A stretch of 54,111 bases of DNA from Hydrogenophaga borbori. Its GTDB lineage: Bacteria; Pseudomonadota; Gammaproteobacteria; Burkholderiales; Burkholderiaceae_C. Location of the stretch: contig NZ_QVLS01000015.1 of the NCBI RefSeq assembly GCF_003417535.1, positions 1 through 54,111 of the forward strand. The letters are read 5' to 3'. Positions 19,843 through 27,850 of this stretch are shown here, piece after piece (the stretch's first letter is position 1; every line of letters starts with the position of its first letter). Position numbers and translations under genes: made by a program. The notes under the pieces are model-generated. The model was not told where the DNA came from. It was given only the letters and a program-made list of their open reading frames with translations, and searched no databases.

Positions 19843-19931
19843 TCAGGGCCGTCATGTGCCCTACCGCCGACGCGGTATGGCACCCGGGAGCCGCTTGGGC
19901 TTTCATCGCGGTTTCACCTGAGAGGCCGCGC

Positions 19932-20783
19932 ATGAAGACACCCGCCCACCGCATCCAGCGCATGTCGCGCCACGACCTCGGCCTGGCCCTGCACTGGGCC
20001 GCGCGCGAGGGCTGGAACCCTGGCCTGCACGACACGGAGATGTTCCACGCCATCGACCCGCGCGGCCACTTCATGGCCTGGGTGGGCGAGCGGCCGGTGG
20101 CCAGCATCAGCGGCCTGCGCTATGGCGTGGGCTACGGTTTCATCGGCCTGTACATCGTGGAGCCGGCGTTCCGTGGCCGGGGGTTGGGCCTGGCGGTGTG
20201 GAACGCGGCGCTGGAGCACCTGAGGGGCTGCGTGGCGGGGCTGGACGGCGTGGTCGCGCAGCAGCACAACTACGCGCGCAGCGGCTTCGAGCTGGCCTGG
20301 CGCAACCGGCGCTACAGCGGGCACGGCCTGGGCCCGCGACCGCCGCACCCGGCCACCGTGCGCCTGGCGGGCCTGCCCTTCGACGATCTGGCCGCCTACG
20401 ACCTGGCCTTCCACCCCGAGCCGCGACCGGCCTTCCTGCAGGCCTGGATCCGCCAGCGCCGGGGCACGGCCCTGGGCTGGCTGCAGGATGGGCGGCTGCG
20501 CGGCTACGGCGTGCGCCGCGCCTGTGTGCAGGGCCACAAAATCGGTCCGCTGTGCGCCGACACCCCGGCCATTGCCGAGGGCCTGCTGCAGGCCCTGTGC
20601 GCGGGCGTGGCGCCGCAGGAGGCCGTGCACCTGGACGTGCCCGAGCCCAACCACGAGGCCCGGGCGCTGATGGAGCGCCACGGTTTCGTGGCAGGTTTCC
20701 CCACGGCGCGCATGTACCGCGGCCCGGCGCCGGCCATCGATCTGGCGCGGCAGTACGCGTTGACGGCGCTGGAGATCGGTTGA
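19932..20783 (+). CDS. GNAT-family N-acetyltransferase
   Basis: A 283-residue protein. The N-terminal GNAT domain spans residues ~5-130 and shows the acetyl-CoA pyrophosphate loop as FRGRGLGLAVW (R/Q-x-x-G-x-G/A). The second half resembles the C-terminal domain often fused to this GNAT subfamily, with GYGVRRACVQGHKIGPLCAD and a final LMERHGFVAGFPTARMYRG. Such two-part proteins are usually annotated only as acetyltransferases and their substrates are unknown. The ATG at 19932 starts the domain cleanly; the reading frame is open far upstream through apbC but that part is out of the real gene. It is 89 bp after apbC on the same strand. Confidence 0.88.
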   Translation: MKTPAHRIQRMSRHDLGLALHWAAREGWNPGLHDTEMFHAIDPRGHFMAWVGERPVASISGLRYGVGYGFIGLYIVEPAFRGRGLGLAVWNAALEHLRGCVAGLDGVVAQQHNYARSGFELAWRNRRYSGHGLGPRPPHPATVRLAGLPFDDLAAYDLAFHPEPRPAFLQAWIRQRRGTALGWLQDGRLRGYGVRRACVQGHKIGPLCADTPAIAEGLLQALCAGVAPQEAVHLDVPEPNHEARALMERHGFVAGFPTARMYRGPAPAIDLARQYALTALEIG

Positions 20784-20793
20784 GCGTCGAGAG

Positions 20794-20834
20794 GGGCGGT
20801 CGATGCACCGCCCAGGGCCGCGCGGCGGCGGCCC
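20794..20834. terminator. two GC hairpins between convergent genes, possible bidirectional terminator
   Basis: GGGCGGT (20794-20800) pairs with ACCGCCC (20807-20813) across a six-base loop, and GGGCCGC (20815-20821) pairs with GCGGCCC (20828-20834). They sit between the stops of the acetyltransferase and the orphan gene on the opposite strand. No T-run follows on either strand, so intrinsic termination is uncertain. Confidence 0.4.
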
Positions 20835-20845
20835 TGGCGGAGGGC

Positions 20846-21604
20846 TCAGGCGAGCTGCAGGAGCCGGGCGGCGTCCGACGCGTCCAGCAGCGCGAGCCTG
20901 GGGTGCGGGTGCTGCGCCACGTCGCGGCCATTCAGGTGAAGCGTGCCGTCAAACAGGACGGCGTTCACGCCCGCTTTGCCTCTGGAGTCGATGGCTTGGG
21001 AATCCAGGATGCCGAACATCAAGCGCTTGTCGGGGTTGTTCCGCTGGGGCATTTCGATGCGAGCGGTGACCGTGCGGTCTCCCAGCGTGCACACCCGGCG
21101 GTCTTCGCCTTTGGCCAGCATGTCGTGGCAGATCGCCTGCATGCAGGCTTTCAGCTTGTCTTGCAGCTCTTGGGTCGATGCGGGTTCGGGCGGCACCGCG
21201 GCACTCTCGGACACGAACGGCTCGGCCAGCGCCGCGGCATAGGCCTGCGGTGTGTACCCCTGCGGCAGCGAATCGGCGGTGGTGAACACCACCGGCTGAG
21301 GCTGGGCCAGGGCGCGCAGGCTGTCCCGGTACTCCCGGCGATTCGGGAGGTCCTGCCTGGGCAGGTCGGTGACCACGGTGCGGATAACGCATTGCTGGGC
21401 GTCGCGTACCCGAGGGGTGGTGTTGAAATGGAAGTGCTTCTTGAAAAAGGCCTTGGCGCTGTGCTTGAAGCCCGGCTTCGCCGTCTTGGGCGCACGCGCC
21501 GCCGGCGCTTGCGGCTGGAGGAATTTGTTGAGCTTGGCGAGTGACTGGGCCGACGGCTGCTTCGGGTGGTGGGATTTGTGCTGGCGGGAGAGCTTGAACG
21601 GCAT
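20846..21604 (-). CDS. orphan protein with strongly basic N-terminus, unknown function
   Basis: A 252-residue protein from the ATG at 21604; the frame extends 42 codons further but the ATG is a cleaner start. The first ~65 residues are rich in Lys, His, Ser and Pro (KLSRQHKSHHPKQPS, FKHSAKAFFKKHFHF) and probably disordered. The middle and C-terminal parts look globular, with RTVVTDLP, TVTARIEMPQRNN and AVLFDGTLHLNGRDVA. There is no signal peptide or membrane span and no domain was recognised. It is a single-gene unit between the acetyltransferase (convergent) and the benzoate ligase gene (same strand, 163 bp away). Its layout resembles secreted effectors or nucleic-acid-binding proteins, but there is no direct support for either. 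Confidence 0.6.
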   Translation of the reverse strand: MPFKLSRQHKSHHPKQPSAQSLAKLNKFLQPQAPAARAPKTAKPGFKHSAKAFFKKHFHFNTTPRVRDAQQCVIRTVVTDLPRQDLPNRREYRDSLRALAQPQPVVFTTADSLPQGYTPQAYAAALAEPFVSESAAVPPEPASTQELQDKLKACMQAICHDMLAKGEDRRVCTLGDRTVTARIEMPQRNNPDKRLMFGILDSQAIDSRGKAGVNAVLFDGTLHLNGRDVAQHPHPRLALLDASDAARLLQLA

Positions 21605-21767
21605 GGGTGAGCGCTTCGTAGATGGGCCAGCCGCTTGTCCAGGGGGCAGGGAGCCGGCGCGGTAGTGAACGCTCGATGGGTAACGCCAACCCGCCCGCTG
21701 GTGCTCGGCCATGTGGCTGGCAGCCGCCATTCCTGGTCACATGGCCGATGCCCGTCCCGTTGCGGGT

Positions 21768-23345
21768 TTAGCCCGCCGCCTTCTCGCGCTCGCGCAGCCT
21801 GAAGCGCTGGATCTTGCCGGTGGCGGTCTTGGGCAGCTCGTCCAGGAACTCGATGAAGCGCGGGTACTTGTAGGGCGCCAGGCGCTCCTTCACGAAGGCC
21901 TGCAGCTCGGCCGCGCTGGCCTGCTGGCCGGGCTTGAGCACCACGTAGGCCTTGGTCTTGGTCAGGCCGTCGCTGTCTTCCTTGCCGATGACGGCCGCCT
22001 CCAGCACGGCGGGGTGCTGCACCAGCGTGGCCTCCACCTCGAAGGGGCTGACATAGATGCCGCTCACCTTGAGCATGTCGTCGTTGCGGCCCGCGTAGGT
22101 GTAGGTGCCGTTGGGGTTGCGCAGGTACTTGTCGCCGCTCTTGGTCCAGGCGCCCTGGAAGGTGTCGCGGCTCTTGGTGCGGTTGTTCCAGTACATCAGC
22201 GCGGCGCTGGGGCCCTTGATGTAGAGGTCGCCGATCTCGGAGGAGCCGTCGGCGTTGTCGGCCACGGGACGGCCGTCCTCGCCGCGCAGCTCCACCTCGT
22301 AGCCCGGCACGGGCCGGCCGGTGGTGCCGTAGTGCACCTCGCCCGGCGCGTTGGACAGGAAGATGTGCAGCATTTCGGTGGAACCGATGCCGTCGATGAT
22401 TTCGACGCCGAAGTGGCGCGTCCAGCGCTCGCCGATGTCCTGCGGCAGCGCCTCGCCGGCCGAGGAGCACAGGCGCAGCGCCACGGCGTCCCTGGCCGGC
22501 AGATCGGGGCTGGCCAGCATGCCGCCATAGCCGGTGGGCGCGCCGCAGAAGATGGTGGGGCGGTGCACGGTCAGACGCTGGAAGCAGGCCTGCGGGGTGG
22601 GCCGCTCGGCCATCAGCACGACCGTGGCGCCCACGCTGAGCGGAAAGCTCAGCGCATTGCCCAGCCCGTAGGCGAAGAAGAGTTTCGCGGCGGAGAAGAC
22701 CACGTCGTCCTCGCGCATCTTCAGCACGCCCTTGCCGTAGAGCTCGGCGGTCCAGTACAGGTTGCCTTGGGTGTGCACCGTGCCCTTGGGCGCGCCGGTG
22801 GAGCCGCTGGAGTAGAGCCAGAACGCGGGCTCCTCGGCGTGCGTGTCGGTGGGCTCGGCGGGCGCGGCGGCCTGGAGCAGGGCATCGAAGGCGTGGGCGC
22901 CCGGGGGAAGCCGCTGGCCGCGCGAGACGATCAGGTGCTTCACGCCGTGTGTGCCCAGGGTCATGGCCTCCTGCACGGTGGGCAGCAGCGCGCCGCTGAC
23001 GATGGCCGCCTGCGCTCGGCTGTCGCCCAGCATGTAGGCGATGTCCTTGGCCGGCAGCAGCGTGTTCACCGCCACCGGCACCACGCCGGCGTACAGCGCG
23101 CCCAGGAAAGCCACGACCCAGTCGCTGCTGTCCTGCGCCAGCAGCAGCACGCGCTCCTCGCGGCGCAGGCCCAGGGACTGCAGCGCGCCCGCGCAGCGGC
23201 GCACGGCGTCGGCGAGCTGGCCATAGCTGAGCGTGCCCTGGTCGTCGATGAGCGCGGTCTTGCCCGCACGCGTGGCATTGAGGTCGAGCAGATGGCGGGC
23301 GAAGTTGAAGCGCGCCGGCGGCGCGGCCACGGTGTCGGGGCTCAT
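21768..23345 (-). CDS. bclA: benzoate-CoA ligase
   Basis: A 525-residue ANL-superfamily adenylate-forming ligase that converts benzoate, ATP and CoA to benzoyl-CoA, the entry step of the box pathway. The P-loop YSSGSTGAPKGTVH lies near residue 170, with the benzoate-ligase-type AKLFFAYGLGNAL and FCGAPTGYGGML segments in the acyl-binding region. The A5 motif is GIGSTEMLHIFLSN, and GDLYIKGPSAALMYWN and KSGDKYLRNPNGTYTYAGR precede the hinge; the catalytic lysine region is KTATGKIQRFRLR at the C-terminus. It starts 24 bp after boxD on the same strand, so the two are co-transcribed. Other aryl-CoA ligases are possible in principle, but the box context makes benzoate by far the likeliest substrate. 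Confidence 0.93.
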   Translation of the reverse strand: MSPDTVAAPPARFNFARHLLDLNATRAGKTALIDDQGTLSYGQLADAVRRCAGALQSLGLRREERVLLLAQDSSDWVVAFLGALYAGVVPVAVNTLLPAKDIAYMLGDSRAQAAIVSGALLPTVQEAMTLGTHGVKHLIVSRGQRLPPGAHAFDALLQAAAPAEPTDTHAEEPAFWLYSSGSTGAPKGTVHTQGNLYWTAELYGKGVLKMREDDVVFSAAKLFFAYGLGNALSFPLSVGATVVLMAERPTPQACFQRLTVHRPTIFCGAPTGYGGMLASPDLPARDAVALRLCSSAGEALPQDIGERWTRHFGVEIIDGIGSTEMLHIFLSNAPGEVHYGTTGRPVPGYEVELRGEDGRPVADNADGSSEIGDLYIKGPSAALMYWNNRTKSRDTFQGAWTKSGDKYLRNPNGTYTYAGRNDDMLKVSGIYVSPFEVEATLVQHPAVLEAAVIGKEDSDGLTKTKAYVVLKPGQQASAAELQAFVKERLAPYKYPRFIEFLDELPKTATGKIQRFRLREREKAAG

Positions 23346-23369
23346 GGCGGTCTCCTCGGAATCGTGGGC

Positions 23370-24947
23370 TCAGTAGGTCAAGGCGGTGGCGCTCGCGGCC
23401 AGCGCGTCCAGCGCGGCGGTGCTGGCCTGCACGGCGCTGCGGCGGTGGTAGAAGCCCAGGGCGCGCAGGCCGCCGAGCTCTTCGCCGCCGCCCGCGCGGC
23501 CCGGTCCGCCGTGCAGGGAATGCGGCATCACGTTGCCGTGGCCGGTGTGCAGGCTGGCCACGTCGGGCGAGATGGCGTGCACGCGGCCGTGGCTGTCGGC
23601 CAGCTCCAGCGCGGCGCGCGCCACGAAGGCGGGGTCGGCGCTGTAGACCGAGGCCACGAGCGAGCCCTGGCCGCGGCGGATGAGTTCGAAGGCCTGGGCG
23701 TCGCTGTCGTAGGGCATGAGCGTGGACACGGGGCCGAAGACCTCCACGTCGTGCAGCACGCGGGCCTTCACCGGGTCGCTGGTGCCCAGCAGCACGGGCA
23801 TGGCGCAGGCGGCCACCGCGGGGTCGGCGTCCACCAGGGCCTGGGCGCGGCCGTCGTACAGCGGCGTGGCTTCGGCGAGCAACTGGGCCAGGCCTTCCTG
23901 CACGCCATCGAATTGCGCGCGGCTCACCAGCGCGCCCATGCGCACGGCCTCGTGGCGCGGATTGCCCACGCTGATCTTGGCCAGCTTGGCGCCGATCGCC
24001 TGCGCGGCGGCGTCGTAGAGCGCGCGCGGCACGAAGGCGCGGCGGATGGCCGTGCACTTCTGTCCGCTCTTGACGGTCATCTCGCGCACCACCTCGTTCA
24101 CGAAGAGGTTGAAGGCTTCGTCGCCGGCGGCGGCGTTCGGGTCGAGCAGGGCGCTGTTGAGGCTGTCGGCCTCGATGTTGCAGCGCACCGAGCGCTCGGC
24201 GATGGCCGCATGGCCACGGATCTGCGCGGCCGTGCCGGCCGAGCCGGTGAAGGACAGCACGTCGAAGGGCTGCAGCGCGTCCAGCAGGCCGGCGGAGGAG
24301 CCGCAGATGACCGACAGCGCGCCAGCGGGCAGCACGCCGGCCTCCACCACGTCCTGCACCATGCGCTGCGTCAGCCAGGCGGTGGGCGTGCCGGGCTTCA
24401 CCACCACGGGCACGCCGCTGAGCAGGGCGGGCGCGGCCTTCTCCCACAGGCCCCAGCTGGGGAAGTTGAACGCGTTGATGAACAGCGCCAGGCCGCGTGT
24501 GGGCGTGAGGACGTGCTGGCTCTGGAAGGCCGGGTCCTTGCCGAGGCGGATGCGTTCGCCGTCGAGCAGGGCGCGCGCGTCGCCGAGTTTGTCGCCCCAC
24601 TTGGCGTACTGGCCGATGGTGAAGATGCCGCCGTCGATGTCCACGGCCGAGTCGCGCGTGACGGTGCCGGAGTTGGCGGTGGCGATGGCGTAGTAGTCGT
24701 CGCGCTTGGCCTGCAGCACCTGGCCGATGGCGCCGAGCAGACCGGCGCGCTCGCGGTAGCTGAGCGCGCGCAGCGCGGCGCCGCCCTGTTCGCGCGCGAA
24801 GGCAAAGGCGCTGGCCAGATCCAGACCTTCGCGGCTCACGCGCACGAGTTCGGTGCCCAGCACCGGGTCGAACAGGGGGGTTCCCGGGCCTTGGCCCATT
24901 TGGGCTTTACCGGCAACGATGTTGGGCAGCAGGGGGGTGGTGGTCAT
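23370..24947 (-). CDS. boxD: 3,4-dehydroadipyl-CoA semialdehyde dehydrogenase
   Basis: About 525 residues from the ATG at 24947 (MTTTPLLPN); a TTG five codons upstream is in frame but less likely. It belongs to the aldehyde dehydrogenase superfamily and oxidises the semialdehyde formed by BoxC to 3,4-dehydroadipyl-CoA with NADP+. Visible features are [19 protein letters not shown] (cofactor/substrate tunnel), [14 protein letters not shown], the catalytic Cys in [14 protein letters not shown], and [14 protein letters not shown]. The sequence style matches the PaaZ/BoxD-like branch rather than typical betaine or succinate semialdehyde dehydrogenases. It is the first gene of the boxD-bclA unit, divergent from boxR across a 138-bp region carrying TGCA half-sites. 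Confidence 0.93.
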   Translation of the reverse strand: MTTTPLLPNIVAGKAQMGQGPGTPLFDPVLGTELVRVSREGLDLASAFAFAREQGGAALRALSYRERAGLLGAIGQVLQAKRDDYYAIATANSGTVTRDSAVDIDGGIFTIGQYAKWGDKLGDARALLDGERIRLGKDPAFQSQHVLTPTRGLALFINAFNFPSWGLWEKAAPALLSGVPVVVKPGTPTAWLTQRMVQDVVEAGVLPAGALSVICGSSAGLLDALQPFDVLSFTGSAGTAAQIRGHAAIAERSVRCNIEADSLNSALLDPNAAAGDEAFNLFVNEVVREMTVKSGQKCTAIRRAFVPRALYDAAAQAIGAKLAKISVGNPRHEAVRMGALVSRAQFDGVQEGLAQLLAEATPLYDGRAQALVDADPAVAACAMPVLLGTSDPVKARVLHDVEVFGPVSTLMPYDSDAQAFELIRRGQGSLVASVYSADPAFVARAALELADSHGRVHAISPDVASLHTGHGNVMPHSLHGGPGRAGGGEELGGLRALGFYHRRSAVQASTAALDALAASATALTY

Positions 24948-25000
24948 GGTGGGCTCAATCAAACCGGGGGGCTGGTGTCAAAACCGGTGAAGCGATAAAG

Positions 25001-25058
25001 TGCACTATGTTGCGTGCGGCGAAATGTGCATTAAAGTGCATGTCTTGCCATTTTGCAA
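25001..25058. promoter_or_regulatory. boxD promoter and BoxR operator-like TGCA sites in the boxD/boxR intergenic region
   Basis: TGCA occurs at 25001, 25027, 25037 and 25054. The pair at 25027 and 25037 has exactly six bases between half-sites, matching the TGCA-N6-TGCA pattern I recall for operators of the BoxR relative BzdR. On the minus strand TTGCAA (25053-25058) and TTTAAT (25030-25035) are separated by 17 bp and form a plausible sigma-70 promoter for boxD, overlapped by three of the half-sites. Repression of boxD and autoregulation of boxR are therefore both plausible. Confidence 0.7.
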
Positions 25059-25085
25059 GCCCGCAAACCCTAAGCCCGACCAACC

Positions 25086-26024
25086 ATGCCCACCATGGAC
25101 GCCGACGCCAGTGCCGCCACCGCCAGCCCCGCCGCCGAGGATGAGGGCCGGCACCCTTTCCTCGTGGCGCTCGGCGAGCGCGTGCGCACGCTGCGCTCGC
25201 GCCGCGGCATGACGCGCAAGGCCGTGGCGCTGGCGGCCGACGTGTCCGAGCGCCACCTGGCCAATCTCGAGTACGGCACCGGCAACGCCTCCATCCTGGT
25301 GCTGCTGCAGGTGGCCGAGGCGCTGCACTGCCCGCTGGCCGAGCTGATTGGCGACGTGAGCACCAGCTCGCCCGAGTGGCTGCTGATCCGCGAGATGCTG
25401 GCGGGCCGGCCCGAGACCGACCTGCGCCGCGTGCGCGTGGCCATCGGTGCCGCGCTGGGCCAGTCGCAAACGGAGAGCGACAGCACCCGGCACACGCGCA
25501 TCGCGCTCATCGGCCTGCGCGGCGCCGGCAAGTCCACGCTGGGCCAGCGCCTGGCGGATGAACTCGGTTATGCCTTCATCGAGCTGAGCCGCGAGATCGA
25601 GAAGTTCGCCGGCTGCAGCATCGACGAGATCCACGCGCTCTACGGCACGCCGGCCTACCGGCGCTACGAGCGCCGCGCGCTGGAGGAGGCGATCCAGATC
25701 TACCCCGAGGTGGTGATCGCCACGCCCGGCGGCCTGGTCTCGGACGCGGCCAACTTCAACGTGTTGCTGGCCCACTGCACCACCGTGTGGCTGCAGGCGG
25801 ATCCGGCCGACCACATGGGCCGGGTGGCGGCCCAGGGCGATCTGCGGCCCATGGCCGCCAGCCGCGAGGCGATGGAAGACCTCAAGCGCATCCTCGCGGG
25901 CCGTTCGGCCTTCTATTCCAAAGCCGATCTGCACTTCAATACCAGCGCCTACGCGGGCGTGGACGAGGCCTACGCCGCCCTGCGGGAGCGGGTGCAGGCC
26001 CTGATCGCCGCCCCCGGCGGCTGA
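25086..26024 (+). CDS. boxR: BoxR/BzdR-type repressor with shikimate kinase-like effector domain
   Basis: A 312-residue regulator. Residues ~25-90 are an XRE-type helix-turn-helix (RVRTLRSRRGMTRKAVAL and SERHLANLEYGTGNAS). After a linker, residues ~137-305 are shikimate kinase-like, with a P-loop GLRGAGKS at 143-150 and VVIATPGGLV. This fusion is the hallmark of BzdR/BoxR proteins, in which the kinase-like domain senses benzoyl-CoA and releases repression of benzoate-degradation genes. It is divergent from boxD and upstream of boxC on the same strand, and TGCA half-site arrays lie on both sides of the gene. The ATG at 25086 has no clear ribosome site; an ATG nine bases on is an alternative. 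A true shikimate kinase is excluded by the DNA-binding domain and context. Confidence 0.95.
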   Translation: MPTMDADASAATASPAAEDEGRHPFLVALGERVRTLRSRRGMTRKAVALAADVSERHLANLEYGTGNASILVLLQVAEALHCPLAELIGDVSTSSPEWLLIREMLAGRPETDLRRVRVAIGAALGQSQTESDSTRHTRIALIGLRGAGKSTLGQRLADELGYAFIELSREIEKFAGCSIDEIHALYGTPAYRRYERRALEEAIQIYPEVVIATPGGLVSDAANFNVLLAHCTTVWLQADPADHMGRVAAQGDLRPMAASREAMEDLKRILAGRSAFYSKADLHFNTSAYAGVDEAYAALRERVQALIAAPGG

Positions 26025-26052
26025 GCGACCCGGCCGACCAACGGCCGGGACA

Positions 26053-26096
26053 TGCATAAAAATGCATTGACTGCACTTTGATGCATGCATTATTAT
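26053..26096 (+). promoter_or_regulatory. boxC promoter overlapped by a BoxR operator-like TGCA array
   Basis: Five TGCA half-sites start at 26053, 26063, 26072, 26082 and 26086. The spacings are 6, 5, 6 and 0 bases, so two TGCA-N6-TGCA units sit side by side. A promoter-like TTGACT (26067-26072) and TATTAT (26091-26096) with an 18-bp spacer lies within the array, so a bound repressor would block RNA polymerase. The boxC start codon is at 26163. Confidence 0.75.
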
Positions 26097-26162
26097 TCCG
26101 GTCATGCCGGCGGCGCCTGCCATGGTCCGCTGGCCAAGCCCCACCCTCCCGAGGAGACCGCC

Positions 26163-27821
26163 ATGAGCCACCCCGCCCCCGTCGACTACCGCACCGAACC
26201 CAGCCAGTACCGCCACTGGAAGCTGTCGGTGAACGGTTCCACCGCCACGCTGGCCGTCGACATCAACGAAGACGCCGGCATCCGTCCTGGCTACAAGCTC
26301 AAGCTCAACAGCTACGACCTGGGCGTGGACGTGGAGCTGCACGACGCCGTCAACCGCATCCGCTTCGAGCACCCGCAGGTGCGCACCGTGGTGGTGACCA
26401 GCGGCAAAGACCGCGTGTTCTGCTCGGGCGCCAACATCTTCATGCTGGGCCTCTCCAGCCACGCCTGGAAGGTGAACTTCTGCAAGTTCACCAATGAAAC
26501 GCGCAATGGCCTGGAAGACTCCTCCAAGAACAGCGGCCTGAAGTTCATCGCCGCGGTGAACGGCGCCTGCGCCGGCGGCGGGTACGAGCTGGCCCTGGCC
26601 TGCGACGAGATCGTGCTGGTGGACGACCGCAGCAGCGCCGTGAGCCTGCCCGAGGTGCCGCTGCTGGGCGTGTTGCCCGGCACCGGTGGCCTGACCCGCG
26701 TGACCGACAAGCGCCACGTGCGCCACGACCTGGCCGACATCTTCTGCACCACCAGCGAAGGCGTGCGCGGCCAGAAGGCCGTGGACTGGCGCCTGGTGGA
26801 TTCCATCGCCAAGCCGCAGCAGTTCGCCGCCCACGTCGCCGCGCGCGCCGAGGCCCTGGCCGCGCAGAGCGACCGCCCGGCCGATGCCAAGGGCGTGGCC
26901 CTGCCGCGCATCCAGCGCACCGACAGCGCCGACGGCATCGCCTACCCATACGTCAACGTCGCCATCGACCGCGCCAAGCGCACCGCCACGCTGACCGTGA
27001 AGGCGCCCGGCAGCGCCCAGCCCACCGACATTGCCGGCATCGAGGCCGCGGGCGCCTCGTGGTGGCCGCTGCAGATGGGCCGCGAACTCGACGACGCCAT
27101 CCTCAACCTGCGCACCAACGAGCTCGACATCGGCACCTGGCTGATCAAGACCGAGGGCGACGCCGCCGCCGTGCTGGCCAGCGACGCCACGCTGCTCAAG
27201 CACCAGAACCACTGGTTCGTGCGCGAAACCATCGGCCTGCTGCGCCGCACCTTCGCCCGCCTGGACGTGTCCTCGCGCAGCCTGTTCGCGCTGGTCGAGC
27301 AGGGTTCGTGCTTCGCCGGCTCGCTGGCCGAACTGGCCTTCTGCGCCGACCGCACCTACATGCTCGCGCTGCCCGATGACGAGGCGAACGCGCCCAAGAT
27401 CACGCTGGGCGAGTTCAACCTGGGCCTGCTGCCCATGGTGAACGGCCAGTCGCGCCTGCAGCGCCGCTTCTATGAAGAAGCGCCCGCCATGGAGGCCGTG
27501 CGCGGCGCCGTGGGCCAGGCGCTGGACGCCGACGCGGCCTTCAAACTGGGCCTGGTCACCGCCGCGCCCGACGACATCGACTGGGCCGACGAGGTGCGCA
27601 TCGCCATCGAAGAGCGCGCCGCCATGTCGCCCGACGCGCTGACCGGCCTGGAAGCCAACCTGCGCTTTGCCCAGAAAGAGAACATGCTCACCCGCATCTT
27701 CGGGCGCCTGTCCGCCTGGCAGAACTGGATCTTCATCCGCCCCAACGCCGTCGGCGACAAGGGCGCGCTCAAGGTCTACGGCAAGGGCGACAAAGCGCTT
27801 TTCGATTTCAACCGAGTCTGA
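26163..27821 (+). CDS. boxC: benzoyl-CoA-dihydrodiol lyase (2,3-epoxybenzoyl-CoA dihydrolase)
   Basis: A 552-residue protein made of two crotonase-like halves, the normal BoxC size. It hydrolyses 2,3-epoxybenzoyl-CoA, opening the ring to 3,4-dehydroadipyl-CoA semialdehyde with release of formate. In the first half, VFCSGANIFMLGLSSHAWK and AVNGACAGGGYELALACDEI give the acyl-CoA oxyanion-hole elements. The second half has EQGSCFAGSLAELAFCADRTY and ITLGEFNLGLLPMVNG. The ATG at 26163 follows GGAG and is preferred over an upstream in-frame ATG at 26085 that lies at the promoter's -10 region. It is the first gene of boxC-boxB-(boxA), with 29 bp to boxB. Confidence 0.95.
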   Translation: MSHPAPVDYRTEPSQYRHWKLSVNGSTATLAVDINEDAGIRPGYKLKLNSYDLGVDVELHDAVNRIRFEHPQVRTVVVTSGKDRVFCSGANIFMLGLSSHAWKVNFCKFTNETRNGLEDSSKNSGLKFIAAVNGACAGGGYELALACDEIVLVDDRSSAVSLPEVPLLGVLPGTGGLTRVTDKRHVRHDLADIFCTTSEGVRGQKAVDWRLVDSIAKPQQFAAHVAARAEALAAQSDRPADAKGVALPRIQRTDSADGIAYPYVNVAIDRAKRTATLTVKAPGSAQPTDIAGIEAAGASWWPLQMGRELDDAILNLRTNELDIGTWLIKTEGDAAAVLASDATLLKHQNHWFVRETIGLLRRTFARLDVSSRSLFALVEQGSCFAGSLAELAFCADRTYMLALPDDEANAPKITLGEFNLGLLPMVNGQSRLQRRFYEEAPAMEAVRGAVGQALDADAAFKLGLVTAAPDDIDWADEVRIAIEERAAMSPDALTGLEANLRFAQKENMLTRIFGRLSAWQNWIFIRPNAVGDKGALKVYGKGDKALFDFNRV

Positions 27822-27850
27822 CCCACCCACCGAACCCGAGGAAGAACGAC

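Noticed and set aside
21711..24998. Very long plus-strand open frame (about 1095 codons) opposite bclA and boxD
   Set aside because: It is antisense to two clearly identified enzymes; high GC keeps the opposite frame open, and its translation is low-complexity His/Gly/Arg/Ala without any domain.
25005..27830. Minus-strand open frame of about 941 codons opposite boxR and boxC
   Set aside because: Antisense shadow of two well-matched genes, with compositionally biased translation and running through the operator arrays.
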